Position numbers and translations under genes: made by a program. A stretch of 40,902 nt of DNA from Pleurotus djamor. Taxonomy: Eukaryota > Basidiomycota > Agaricomycetes > Agaricales > Pleurotaceae. The notes below the pieces were generated by a model, which searched no databases, was not told the origin of the DNA, and saw nothing but the letters and a program-made list of their open reading frames with translations. Shown one piece after another: positions 11,802 through 22,543 of the stretch (its first letter is position 1; every line of letters begins with the position of its first letter). The stretch spans positions 1 to 40,902 of the forward strand of contig JAPEVF010000401.1 in assembly GCA_029747585.1 (NCBI GenBank). Reading direction: 5' to 3'.

Positions 11802-13235
11802 ATGACGTTCCAGGAGACCCCAACTCTTATCTTACAGCCTGATTTCCTTAATACCCTTACAGGTCCAGATAGCCTCGAGAAACCCCAATGCGAAGTACTG
11901 TCACGCAAGGCTAGCTTGCGGACAATTGGGAGCAATGGCCATCTGAAACTCGCCCAGCTGCCGCAGCTATGCATTCCCCCGCAATGCTCGCAGGTACCCG
12001 GTCTCTCACCTAATCCAGGCTCTCGCACCCCAGATTCGCCTTCGCCAGCCTCTCTAAACTCTGCCGAACGTCGCATTGTCGACTTGACGCAGTGCATGAG
12101 GACCATCTCAAAGGAACCCGACGCACATGGAGGTTTCTCTGATATCTACCAAGGGGAATGGGAGCGGGCTGTGGACCCTGAAGACGACTCTAAAGGCAAA
12201 GCATATGCTAAGGTGAGTAGCCTTCGTTTGAGCTAAGAATAACTGTTCATTATGGGAGAATAGGTTGCTGTGAAACTACTCCGTGTGTTGTCTAGTAGGG
12301 ATCAAGATGCAACGAAGGCCCGAAAGGTATTCAAGCTCAATTCATCACTTTGCAGAACTGAAAAGTCTCACCTTTCCCGTGAATAGCGCTTGAACCGTGA
12401 GGTCTTCGTCTGGCATCGTCTGGATCACCCCCACATCGCCAAATTCTATGGCACATCCTACCACATGGGCAACCGTCCGGCCATGGTTATGCAGTGGTAC
12501 TCAAACGGTAGCGCTTCAGGTTATCTCAAGTACACGAACCCCTCTGCGAACCGTTTGCACCTTGTGCGCATCCCTTTGCTAGTCTTGACACGCATTTTCT
12601 CATCACTTCCTCCCAAAATAGGTTCGAGACGTCGCTCGCGGTTTAGCGTATCTCCACACCCTAAAACCTCCGATAGTGCATGGTGACTTGAAGGGCGTGA
12701 GTGTCCTTCGATAGTTCATCTTTGCACGCACGCAATGACACTCGAATCAGAACAATATCCTCATTACGGATGACGGACATGCTGCGATCAGTGACTTTGG
12801 TCTCTCCCAAGTCATTGATGATCTCTTGGGGCCAACGGGGTTCACACCCTCGTATTCCGAAGCAGGGCCTGTCAGATGGCAAGCACCCGAATTGTTGCAA
12901 GATGATCATTCTCGTCCCAAGCTCCCGTCTGATGTCTGGTCTTTTGCTTGTACTGCGTACGAGGTACGTAGCAGTGATCGGAACAGTCTGGGTGGTGAAG
13001 ATGCTGATGTGATCGTTGCCAGCTTTTGACAGGCCTATACCCATACCAACATCGTGCCCGCGACTACCTGGTGATCCAAGATATCATCAATGGCGTGAAG
13101 CCGTTCCGTTCGGAAGACGTCCTCGATCCCGCTGTCACCAAGATACTCAACCAATGCTGGGCACCTAATCCAGCTGAGAGACCTTCTATGGTTGACGTTT
13201 GCGATACGTTGGAACGCCTTTGTTCATCCAACTAG
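11802..13235 (+). CDS. protein kinase, TKL-like
   Basis: Ser/Thr (or dual-specificity) protein kinase of the tyrosine-kinase-like type common in basidiomycetes. Six exons: 11802-12212, 12264-12326, 12387-12563, 12622-12696, 12751-12963 and 13023-13235 (1152 nt, 383 aa). About 100 residues of Ser/Pro-rich N-terminus precede the kinase domain. Visible elements: the Gly loop GGFSDIYQG (about 110-118), VAVK with the ATP-binding lysine K141, the alpha-C glutamate in NREVFVW (E163), the catalytic loop HGDLKGNN (D239), DFGLS (D257), RWQAPELL, SDVWSFACTAYELLTG and the closing CW...RPSM. The loop has HGD where most kinases have HRD, so activation is probably not controlled through the usual HRD arginine. 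Substrate and pathway are unknown. The acceptor at 13022 was chosen because it restores YELLTGLYPY. Confidence 0.9.
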
Positions 13236-14235
13236 CACAACAATCTCCAGCGCAACGCGCCACAGACAATCTCATCTCTTGCATCAACCTTTGCTTTCAA
13301 TTCGCTTTCAATAACCCTTACAATTGTCCTCGTTTGCTATCATCCCCATCCTACCGTTTATACACCCGTGGTGTATTCTCTAAGTATTGTGTCTAGTACG
13401 TTACAAACTGCTAATCCTTAATCCACATAATCGCCCCAGACCGGACTTACATCTATACATGCTTCATCTCCCCTTTAACGTCCATAGGACCCGGATTATC
13501 GACATTCTCCATAGGCCAATTAACTATGTCTCATCAATAAACCCAAGTACTTGCTCGTCTGTGCACCCGAATTCCAGTTTCATACCCGCCTTCGATTTCG
13601 CTAGACGTTTCATTTGGAAAAATCGCATGCACCGGTGGGAAGCTTCACCATCCCAGTAGCCGACTTCTCCGGTGGCTGACTCTACTGCAGCTTTAGCAGG
13701 TCCCGGGGCGGCCTTATCATGCGGTGGCGAACCTCTCAATAGCCATCCTTCGATGGCGCTTTGGGATAGAGCCGCAATTCGCGCCTCGATTACTGTATCC
13801 GCAAGAAGCAACTATATCCAGCCGATATACTGATATGGCCCTGAATCGCAAGACTGATCTAAAATAACGCTCCGAAGCCAATGGTGATCGAAGCTGGGCC
13901 CTACGAAGTTCGTCGCGGTTCTTCGCAACCTTTGGGGTCGACGGTCGGGTAATAGGAGATGCATTAGGAGCGATTCTAGTACCCCTGTTTTACGACCCCC
14001 GTCGAATTCTGCCCTTGGACCGCCTCGATGGTGCAAGCCAGCATCCTTGCCGTATCTCCAGCTAATGTGGGAAAAGGCTGAACGGAGCGTGTAATTGCAA
14101 GAGGACTTCAGCTCGAAGGCTGCCACGGATTCAAGCTGTAGGCGTCTATTTGTACATGTGGGCGACTTGTCATTTGTCCCTCGACCACTCCGACCTTCAG
14201 GATCGCCGGGTTGGATAGAACGAAAGCACGGACAC
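13236..14235. other. intergenic with a degenerate repeat relic
   Basis: Between the TKL-like kinase and the kinase-like gene. A minus-strand frame at 13811-13524 carries a segment (IAALSQSAIEGWLLRG, then ATGEVGYWDGEASHR) related to one on the other side of the downstream gene. I see no intact gene, and stops interrupt the frame upstream. Confidence 0.4.
13655..13770 (-). repeat. dispersed sequence relic, copy 1
   Basis: The 17 bases cgacttctccggtggct (13661-13677) recur at 17072-17088. The homology extends about 100 bp at lower identity in the same orientation. Translated on the minus strand, IAALSQSAIEGWLLRG here aligns with IACMGPEGAVEDIIKGG in the other copy, so both look like decayed pieces of one coding sequence. 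Family unknown. Confidence 0.4.
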
Positions 14236-16497
14236 ATGCTTGTATGTTCCCGCTCATATCGAGTATCTTCTATTCTTGTCGCTTCTCAACGGCGAGTGTC
14301 TACGGCATGCACACTCACTTGGGTTTTTCCTGACAGAATATTCGATAACGTGCCTCCCAACCCGCCACCGTGGCCGAGAGCCACAACGGTCCTGCCTCAC
14401 CAGAATGTGAAAAACTCCTACGATTTTGCTTGGAAAGAATGCCCTCAGGATAAGAGAACACTTGCAAGAGCGCTGCGAGGCTTGTCGACCACGCTTCGCT
14501 CTGTGCACAAACATAAAATTCCCTGGCCAACCTACAGTGGCTCTGAGTCGTCTACGTGAGCGGTGTAATAACGTTTCTAGAGTAAAGACTGTGCTGACTT
14601 GTCTAGTCTCATGCCTAGAGAGTACTTAACGCAACTGCTCCGACCCATTACTGGCATATACAATGCACTTCACTCACCACGCGTACTGAAGACGTCCATG
14701 GAGTGCATAGCGATCGACCTCGGATCGTGTAAGTCCCTTCCTTTTTCGCATTATGTCGGTGCTCACCCCCCGTTAGCTTCCTATGCGGCCACGTTTACGG
14801 CGGATGACTTCGAAGACGGACTAATTCATGTAACTCCTCCTGTAGTTATGTCGATTGTAAGTCTATCATTTGAACTTATGGAATGGTTGAAATTCACGTC
14901 CACCCATTAGTCCGACGAATTATTTGAAACTAGTGGGAAACTGTCCTGCTCAGCGCGCGTGGCGCTATCAAATGTTCACGAGTACTATACAGCCAACAAA
15001 AACCGACCATCCGTCATCTTGACCAACTACAGAGAGCTTGCCGTCTTTCAGCCCCAATCCCCCGACCGTCCTGCGCCTACATACGAGAGAATATCCACGG
15101 ACAAGCCTGCACTTGCACTTCAAGTGGTGTCCACTGCATATCTCCATGCCTCTCTCCCTCCTTTTGACTTCATCTCTCTACCGGAGCCTGATCATGACCT
15201 CGGAGTAGACGAAGACCTGATTCTTCCTCAAGGTCCACCACAGGATCCAAATGCGCCACTCCTGTCCGACGAAACCGTTTTTGCCACACATCACCGACAT
15301 AGCGACTTCGATAGGGCAACTCTCGTCCGTGATAAACAGAGAGCACTTCAGTTCTTCCGTTGGCGTGAATTCGTGCAGAAACAGAACCGTAGAGTTACAG
15401 GGCGCCCTGGCGATCAAATAACTGCGAGAACCAATGAAGTTGGCCTCGTAGTACCTTCCAATCGTCCTATCTTCTCCTTCGACCACTCCGAGGTCCCCTC
15501 CGAGACGGCCTCGCATCTCAGTGCTATCCTAAGAGATTCTCCACTTGCATCTGCTGGACTCCAGGAGTCATTCAATACAAGCCAATCATTCAGTCTGCAA
15601 ATTCTCAGCATTATTGCAGGCGGTTCCTCTCGTAGCTTCTGCACGGTGTACAAATGCCAGCTCACGTCCATCGATGGCGAGAAGGTTATATCCCCCGATC
15701 TTTGTCTCAAGTTATTTGACGACCGATTTCAAAACCTTCGTAGTCCTGATCCTGAAGACGAGGACCTCGACGAGCAGCTTCCCAGACATTTTGACGCCTT
15801 GTATCCTGCAGAGTTGTATGCTCTCAACGAAGCTGTCGCGTATGACAAATTGCAACCTGTGCAAGGATCGCTTATCCCCTGGTTCTTTGGTATTCACCAG
15901 GTACTTTCACTCTTGCTCGTGCTGCGGCCCGTATCTTAGGACTTACAGTTTACCTTCCCGGATGGAACGGTTCTATATGGCCTTCTCATGGAATTCGTGG
16001 AAGCTTATAATCTTAATTCTGACTATGTGAAGAGTTTAAGCACTTCAAGACAAATCAAAGTGGTACGTCTACCTTTCGAAGTCGTCAATCCGAAACCTCA
16101 AACTTACAACTAACGGCAGATTGAAAGCGCTCGTCATGCTGCTCGACTCCTAGATATCGCAGATGTCAGCCAAAGAGACTGGCATCACAACCAAATCCTC
16201 GTCTCTAAGAATCCCGAAACCAACGAAGATCATGCAGTGTTTATTGATTTTGCATCAACAACACAGACTTGGATCCCCGACGATCGGAATTACCTCTCGA
16301 ATTACTTCAGTACCCTCATGGTTCTTCTAGGCTCAATCGGTAAAGTCTCGTTAGAGAAGAAACTTGTTTTCCATCATTTTGGGGATCCAGATGACTGGGA
16401 TTCTGTCTCCGGCATTATTAATGTTGGGTCTGGAGAAGGGAAAGAAGTGAGGATCGTCACGGCCAAAGATATGTTCTCATACATTGTCCCTATGTAA
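14236..16497 (+). CDS. kinase-fold (protein kinase-like/APH-like) protein
   Basis: Large agaricomycete-type protein with a C-terminal kinase-like fold. Exons: 14236-14555, 14607-14728, 14777-14856 (the 48-nt 14729-14776 piece looks like an intron but is in frame either way), 14911-15900, 15949-16062 and 16120-16497, about 667-683 aa. The N-terminal half is unfamiliar. The kinase-like part shows IIAGGSSRSFCTVYKCQL (degenerate Gly loop), DLCLKLFD (candidate ATP lysine), a hinge-like YGLLMEFVEAYNL, DWHHNQILV (catalytic-loop equivalent, as in APH/choline-kinase-like HxDxxxxN loops) and AVFIDFASTTQ (metal-binding Asp in place of DFG). Activity is uncertain and it may be a pseudokinase. The start is uncertain: an upstream in-frame ATG lies at 14095, and an extra intron ending near 14334 is possible. 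An AATAAA follows the stop at 16503. Confidence 0.68.
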
Positions 16498-16740
16498 AAC
16501 GAAATAAAGCTTTGACATCTAGTCACTCTCTGCATATTACTTAAATTCTTGTAAGGCTAGCTCTAAACAAGCTGACGCTACGCACATCCCCTACTAGAGC
16601 ACCAAGAAGAAGACATCCACGGTGACGACAACGACGATTTTCTACTTTCAAGGACAACCATACAGGTATCTTGGTCACAGGAAACGCGATGTTGCTTTTC
16701 AGGACCCGCTACTGGTATTGACCTTAAGCCTCAAGGCTTC

Positions 16741-16756
16741 TCATGACGCGTCATGA
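16741..16756. repeat. 16-bp perfect palindrome
   Basis: The sequence tcatgacgcgtcatga equals its own reverse complement. It contains TGACGCGTCA, reminiscent of bZIP-type half sites (TGAC/GTCA) with a CG spacer. It may be a factor site or chance. Confidence 0.4.
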
Positions 16757-17065
16757 AGAACGCCTTGTGCGTCTTCGTCGCTTTCTTTGCACTCTCGTAC
16801 CCACGAGAACACTCTAATCTCCCTCGTGTCCCTACTTAATCTTTGCCGGATCTAAGGGCTCTGAGCATCAGGTCTTCAGCCCAATCACCTCTGTCTGGAC
16901 CCGGTCTCAGCGGCCTCACCAAACTCAGTCCGACATCACTTACAAGAAGTCGGTCTACAGACCCACATCTAAGTCCCCTGGATGGACCAAAATACTCAGT
17001 ACCCGTGAGTGCGTCGTTAGACCTTTCATTTTGCTCGTAACGGCAGGAGGTTTCACTAGCCCGAC

Positions 17066-17341
17066 CGTGTTCGACTTCTCCGGTGGCTTGTTCTGCTACA
17101 GCTTGAGTTTATTCCGGAGCGATTTATCGCCCTGTGGCGATCATTCGTAACCACCCTTAATGATATCTTCAACCGCGCCTTCTGGTCCCATGCAAGCGAT
17201 CTGGCCTAGAGGAAGGTGTATATGCTCACTTCGGGGGATTCGATACACTGCTAATGAATAGTCAAAGTATAACTCAAACGCATTATAGCTTTGGAAAACT
17301 GGATTCGAAAGACGACTGAAGGCAATCGCAGCTAACGGCAC
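17066..17341 (-). pseudogene. dispersed sequence relic, copy 2 (broken frame)
   Basis: The minus strand reads PLAAIAFSRLSNPVFQSYNA, then ELYFDYSLAVYRIPRSEHIH, then IACMGPEGAVEDIIKGGYE before a stop. The similarity to copy 1 continues past that stop in a shifted frame. Sequence of this quality looks formerly coding. The family is not recognised. Confidence 0.4.
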
Positions 17342-18108
17342 ACCGGACGATCCTTCCCTAACTATCTAAGCGATAGTGAGGCGATGGAACCCTCGATATA
17401 GGCTTGTAGGTAAGATGTAACATGTCTAGACTGAGTCGCTGGTACTAACGACTGGCGTTGGAGTTACGCCCCCCTGATGTGATAGGAGGCCATCGAATCG
17501 GCGATAATTCGACAAAACCTCAAGGCCTCAAGCGTCCCTGGTCCTCCTGGTAGATACGAGCGGTGAGCCGTATTCTGTCCTTTCGCGCTGCAGGCTCTGG
17601 AGGACTGCGGAAATGGTGTACCGCTGCCCGTACCGGAGCTTGCGTCCGTAGCCGATAGCCCGGTAATCGCATTCCTATCATTCATAATCCCGTTCGAAGA
17701 TAGGACACGAAAGTCAAGCAAAATTCTCCACTGCGTTCCATGGGAAAAACATACCCATGCTTTTTCCCAGAGGGGAGTGGTAGCCATCATACGGGATGCC
17801 TCCTCGCAAAGTCGTTCGGGGTGTTTGTTGGTCTGGTCCGTTCGTCACGAGGACCACATGGAGTCCCCTTACCCCGCATTTCCTCGTATGACCATTGTGT
17901 CGTATCCGCGCGGAGAAGGAACAAGGGAAAGAATTACTTCCCAAGGTTAACTGATCGAATCTTGGGTGTGTCATGCGTAGCAGCTGACCTTCTCAGTCAT
18001 AGCTAATTTGAACCCCAGGCCCCTGATAGCTTCGAACGAGTTAAATATCAACCCAGGACCACTTGCTTGGTTATCCACCCAACTACCCACCACCTCCATT
18101 CCAGCACA

Positions 18109-20106
18109 ATGTCGACTTTCACCTACGAATTCACCGGAGAAGCTTGGCAAGGCAAAACTTCGATCCAAACCGGTCTCTTCATCGATGGTAAATGGGTCGA
18201 TGGCTCCAAGGGTACTACGATAGAGTGAGACCCTCGGTTTTATCTATATCCTGTTCATTGTTACTTACACAATGATCATAGCGTCATCAACCCTAGTGAG
18301 TGCGGAAACCACCGAGGTCGATCGTAGCTCACAGCTCCCCCCCACAGCAAATGGCAAACTTATCACCAAGATAGCTGAGGGAACTGAGGCAGACGTTGAT
18401 CAAGCAGTGACGGCTGCCCACAAAGCCCTCGATACCACCTGGGGTCTCAACGTCGGTGGCGCTGAACGGGCCGCCTTGCTCCGAAAGTTGGGCGACCTTA
18501 TGGAGGCCAATCGGGAAGAGCTAGCTGCCATAGAAGCTTTAGATAACGGTATGTCCGATTACCAGCTCCGAGGTTATGATCCCTCTGATCCATTGGATCA
18601 CATCGACCAGGCAAGACATTTGGCTGGGCGCTCGACGTTGACGTCACTTTCTCGACCGATACTATCAAGTACTACGCTGGTTGGGCAGATAAAATTTCAG
18701 GCCAGACCATTGAAACCGACGAGAAGAAGCTCTGCTACACGAGGCATGAACCCATCGGTGTTGTTGTGGGTATCTTCTCATCTGTTCGCATGGCGTTCCA
18801 CTCAGAATTGCTCGATTTAGGGACAAATCATCCCCTGGAACTTTCCCTGTGAGTCCCCTGTCTTTCCTATCTTCAATTTCGATTTAACAAATCTTCGCAG
18901 TGCTTATGATGGCATGGAAGCTCGGCCCCGCTTTGGCCACGGGCAACTGTATCGTCATGAAGCCATCAGAGTTCACTCCTCTGACCGCTCTCAAAATGAC
19001 CGAACTCATCAAGGAAGCCGGATATCCAGATGGTGTCGTCAACATCGTCAACGGTTACGGTCAGACAGTAGGAAACGCCATCTCAAGCCACCCTCATATT
19101 GAAAAAGTCGCTTTCACTGGCTCTACTCTTGTCGGTCGTAAAATCATGGAAGCTGCAGCGAAGAGTAACTTGAAGAACGTCACGTTGGAACTCGGTGGCA
19201 AGTCCCCGAATATCATCTTCAACGACGCGGACCTGGATCAAGCAGTTGGCTGGGCAGCTCATGGTATTTTGTAAGCCGCAGACTATCTTAACACTTCAAA
19301 GCTTTACCTCTAACTCTTCTTTCCTCCAGCTGGAACCACGGTCAAGCCTGCTGTGCTGGATCCCGGATCTTCGTCCAGGAGGGCATCTATGATAAATTCT
19401 TGGAGAAGTTCACGGAAAGGACAAAGACCCTCAAGGTCGGCGACCCATTCACGAAGGGTGTCGATCAAGGTCCATTGGTGTCAAAGCCTCATTTCGAGGT
19501 ACGTTCCTACCATTCTAGTCCTTCGAATGACCCGATTACTCATCACCATGGACAGCGTGTCATGGGGTACATCAAATCTGGTGTCGAACAAGGCGCAAAG
19601 GTTCACTACGGTGGGCAAGCCCATGAAGGTGATGGATTCTTCGTACCACCCACCATCTTCACGGAGACACAACCGGACATGCGCATCGTTCAAGAAGAGA
19701 TCTTCGGACCTGTCGGTGTTGTCATCAAATTCAAGGATGAGGAAGATGTGATCAAGCAGGCCAACGATACCGTCTATGGTCTCGCCGCAATCGTATTTAG
19801 TCAGGATATCAACCGCGCGTTGGAGACTGCTCATAGACTGAAGGCCGGCACTGTCTGGGTGCGTTGACGTTTGCCGTCTTTCTTGTTGCTTCATTGCTAA
19901 ATTTCTCGCAGGTCAACTGTGCTAACCAACTGCACGCCAATGTACCATTCGGTGGCTTCAAGCAGTCCGGTATTGGACGAGAACTCGGAGAATACGCCTT
20001 GCACAAGTTCGTCCCTGTCCCCTTTTCTACTTCTCCTTGCTAACGGAAACCATCTAGCTACACTAATGTCAAGGCCGTCCATGTCAACTTCCGTCACAGA
20101 AAGTAA
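18109..20106 (+). CDS. ALD: NAD(P)+-dependent aldehyde dehydrogenase
   Basis: Oxidises aldehydes to carboxylic acids (ALDH1/2-type superfamily). Ten exons: 18109-18224, 18282-18295, 18348-18548, 18611-18765, 18821-18848, 18901-19270, 19330-19498, 19556-19858, 19912-20006 and 20058-20106, exactly 1500 nt (499 aa). Residue numbers coincide with the classical human mitochondrial numbering: N169 in IPWNFPLL, K192 in VMKPSEFTP, the NAD-loop FTGS at 243-246, general base E268 in LELGGKSPN and nucleophile C302 in GQACCAGSR. The C-terminal motifs [13 protein letters not shown] and [17 protein letters not shown] are intact. No mitochondrial presequence is evident ([13 protein letters not shown]), so a cytosolic location is likely. 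Exon 2 is a 14-nt microexon. All catalytic residues are present, so the enzyme should be active. Confidence 0.97.
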
Positions 20107-20275
20107 AGGAGGAACGAATTGGGGTAGAATTAACCGATGTGTTATAATATGTACCAATTTCCAATGGACAATCTTGTAGACGCGACTTGGCAAAACAGAC
20201 TGTTTGTGTTAGAGTATTGAGGCCGAGACTTCTCCCCGCTTGCCAAGCACCTTGCTTTGCTTCCACCATTCCATC

Positions 20276-21416
20276 ATGTTGCAGGAGCTGCCTCTTGAGA
20301 TAGTACAGGCAATAATCCGCAGATCTCAAGACGATGGCGACTTCAAAGCGTTGAAGGTCCTGCGCTGCGTGTCGGTGTCTCTTCGCCGCCAGGTAGACCC
20401 ATTCTTTTTCCATACCGTTATCATCAGAGACCTTGCCCAACTCTACACCCGCGACACAACGCGCTGGCGAGAGCTCGAAACACTCAGGGACCTCATCAGT
20501 GATCCCCACAATTCTCCCAGTCGATATGTCAAACACATCCATTTTGATATCCTTGCATCCACCGCGAAGCGGAGATTCTCACCACTCCTCACCAATGTCC
20601 TCGCCAAATTGCCTGATCTCGAGTGCTTGTTACTCGATTGTCATGCGTCCTGCCATCAAGGCTCCCCTTGCCCCATTCTTGCGGTGTTGCCCAACCTACC
20701 AAAGACATCGCTGAAGAATCTCATATGGAACCACCGAGACGTCGATGCATCATCCTTCGAGGAATTCCTCAACAACCAGACGGCTTTGGTACGACTGGAC
20801 ATTCCATATTTCACGGGAAAGCTCCAGCTTCTCCCGAGTGCGGTGCCAAAACTTCAAATGCTGCATTGTCACATGGAGACGTTTACTTCACTTCTGCTCG
20901 GGTGGGATTTGACACATCTGAAGTTGCTCTTGCCACTTGTATCTGTCCCTGTGAATCTGAGTGGTCTGGATAATATCAGAGTCCTCTCTGTCACGGGGGA
21001 TTGGGAGGTTGTTACTCGCTTGGTTCGTACGATGCCGCACCTCGAGTACTTGGGCCTCAGCAACCGATACTGCCATAAAGTGAGACCTAGGTCATTCACG
21101 AATTCAATTATGACTGACTGCGTTATAGTACGCACGTCAGTGGCCCGCTGCTTTACCCCCGTTCGTAAAGGTGATCCAACCTTGCCGGGTTCGGTACATC
21201 CACATCCAGCTGGACATCTTTGACTTCGCCCGTCCACCAGCTCAATATCTTCGCGAGCTCTTCAATGCTCTGCCAACTTTACAGACACTTGAAGCTCCCC
21301 ATCCTGATGACGGGCGGGGCAATAGAATGTTTTACCGTTGGCAACGACAAGAGCTTGACCTTCCAGTGACTTTCAACACGAAAAATGAATGGGATTGGGT
21401 GGAAGGGTGGCTGTAG
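20276..21416 (+). CDS. F-box/LRR-like protein
   Basis: Probable SCF ubiquitin-ligase adaptor of 363 aa. Two exons, 20276-21079 and 21129-21416, with a 49-nt intron. The F-box is at the very N-terminus (MLQELPLEIVQAIIRRSQDD, then LKVLRCVSVSLRRQVDPFFF). Leucine-rich repeats follow: LAKLPDLECLLLDCH, VPKLQMLHCHMETFTSLLL, LSGLDNIRVLSVTGDWE, MPHLEYLGLSNRY and LFNALPTLQTLEAPHPD. I use the internal ATG at 20276 rather than the upstream in-frame codons because the F-box begins immediately after it. It converges on GNA1. The substrate is unknown. Confidence 0.82.
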
Positions 21417-21598
21417 TGTCCAGATAATTGCGGGTATGGTACGGGTATTGGTGCAAACGAATGTAAGATAGTAGTCCTTGTGGATGTATGCATCAAAGAG
21501 ATCCAACCGCTCAAAGCTTCGACGTAGGAGTTGATTTCTCCGGCGCGTACTTGGCCTAGAAATCCAGCATGAGGCATGAGAACAGGACAAGACACGAG

Positions 21599-22253
21599 TT
21601 ACGAACGGAAAACGCGTACCATCTCGTTCTCCTTCTTCGCGAAGCCACATTTCTGGTAGAAGGCTAGAAGGGGATATGCTTTTAGCAACCGACAGGACAA
21701 ACCGACTTCCAAGCACTTACGAATATTGTCATCACTGCAATTCAAAATAGTCTTGTAGCAACCACTGTTCTCGCTGATGTACGTCAACGCATGGATAACC
21801 CTCAACCCCAGCTTCTTTCCCTGCTGACTCTTGTCAACGGCGATATCCTCAATATGCCCCACGCTCCCCAAACCACGGAGGAACTTGCGCTCAATGAAAA
21901 CGTTCCCGACCGCGACAATTTTGTCAGAGGCCTTGTCAAGAATGACGAGAGGGTAGTATGTTCGTGGTGCTGAGCGCATCGTGTTGAATTGGGCTACCCA
22001 TGCCATCTCGCCGGGGTCCGTGGCGACGGTGAGGACGCGTAGGACATCGAGGTAGCCACGTTGATAGTCGGTCGACGCGAGTGGGCGAATCTATTGGCCG
22101 TGTAGTACAAGTTATCAGCCAAACGTCCATTGCTTCCACATTGAAAAGCAAACATACGTGAAGGCTGGGGTGCAGTTGCTTTTTTACATCTTCAGAAATG
22201 AGAGCAGGAGGAAAGAAGAGGTCGAGCTGGTAGTCGGGCGTGAATTTGGCCAT
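21599..22253 (-). CDS. GNA1: glucosamine 6-phosphate N-acetyltransferase
   Basis: GNAT-fold enzyme that transfers acetyl from acetyl-CoA to glucosamine-6-phosphate, feeding UDP-GlcNAc synthesis for chitin, N-glycans and GPI anchors. Three exons, 22253-22158, 22090-21721 and 21663-21599, give 531 nt and 176 aa, close to the yeast enzyme length. Splicing restores HPSLHIRPLASTDYQRGY (N-terminal motif LxLRPL...DY), YPLVILDKASDKIVAVGNVF, the acetyl-CoA loop VDKSQQGKKLGLRVI, and the C-terminal NIPFYQKCGFAKKENEMVR. The pyrophosphate loop is QQGKKLG rather than the common YRGKGLG, so this is a mild variant. Expected to be cytosolic and essential. Overlapping antisense frames are shadows. Confidence 0.95.
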
Positions 22254-22543
22254 GATATTATGCGTATTCTTTAGAATAGTGTTTGCTGTGGGAAGCGTCG
22301 AGTTCGAGGAGTAGTCTGTTTACAAAAAGGTGTTGGTGGTTGGTAGAGAAGACGTGTTTCATTTTACGAGGCCGAGAATGCGACACAGCCACTCAAGCGG
22401 TGGTGCCTTGACGGTGGTTCATGCCGCATTATTTTTGATGCGTACTTCCAGGCATCACGGTGAAGAGGATTGATCCCAATAAGAAACCATAGGTAGGTAG
22501 GTAGTGTTCACGGCGATGACTTGGCAAATAATCCAAATACATT

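Larger units (their letters stand above)
16498..18108. other. long intergenic region with a repeat relic and a palindrome
   Basis: No intact gene is recognised over 1.6 kb. It contains the second copy of the relic seen at 13655, a 16-bp perfect palindrome at 16741-16756, and a 109-aa minus-strand frame (17790-17464) with no family resemblance. The last part upstream of 18109 presumably carries the aldehyde dehydrogenase promoter. Confidence 0.4.

Noticed and set aside
13812..14237. 141-aa minus-strand frame
   Set aside because: No recognisable motif, and adjoining sequence shows stops. It is part of the degenerate intergenic region, although a coding origin cannot be excluded.
14959..15939. 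Starting the kinase-like protein at 14959
   Set aside because: The frame is open upstream to a good acceptor at 14910, and preceding exons (SDELFETSGKL joined to GLIHVTPPVVMSI) continue the protein, so this ATG is internal.
17464..17790. 109-aa minus-strand frame in the long intergenic region
   Set aside because: No motif, splice context or neighbour supports it.
20084..20542. 152-aa minus-strand frame between aldehyde dehydrogenase and the F-box gene
   Set aside because: It runs antisense through the end of the dehydrogenase and the start of the F-box gene, both strongly supported.
22489..22504. aggt tetranucleotide repeat
   Set aside because: Only about four units; ordinary microsatellite noise.
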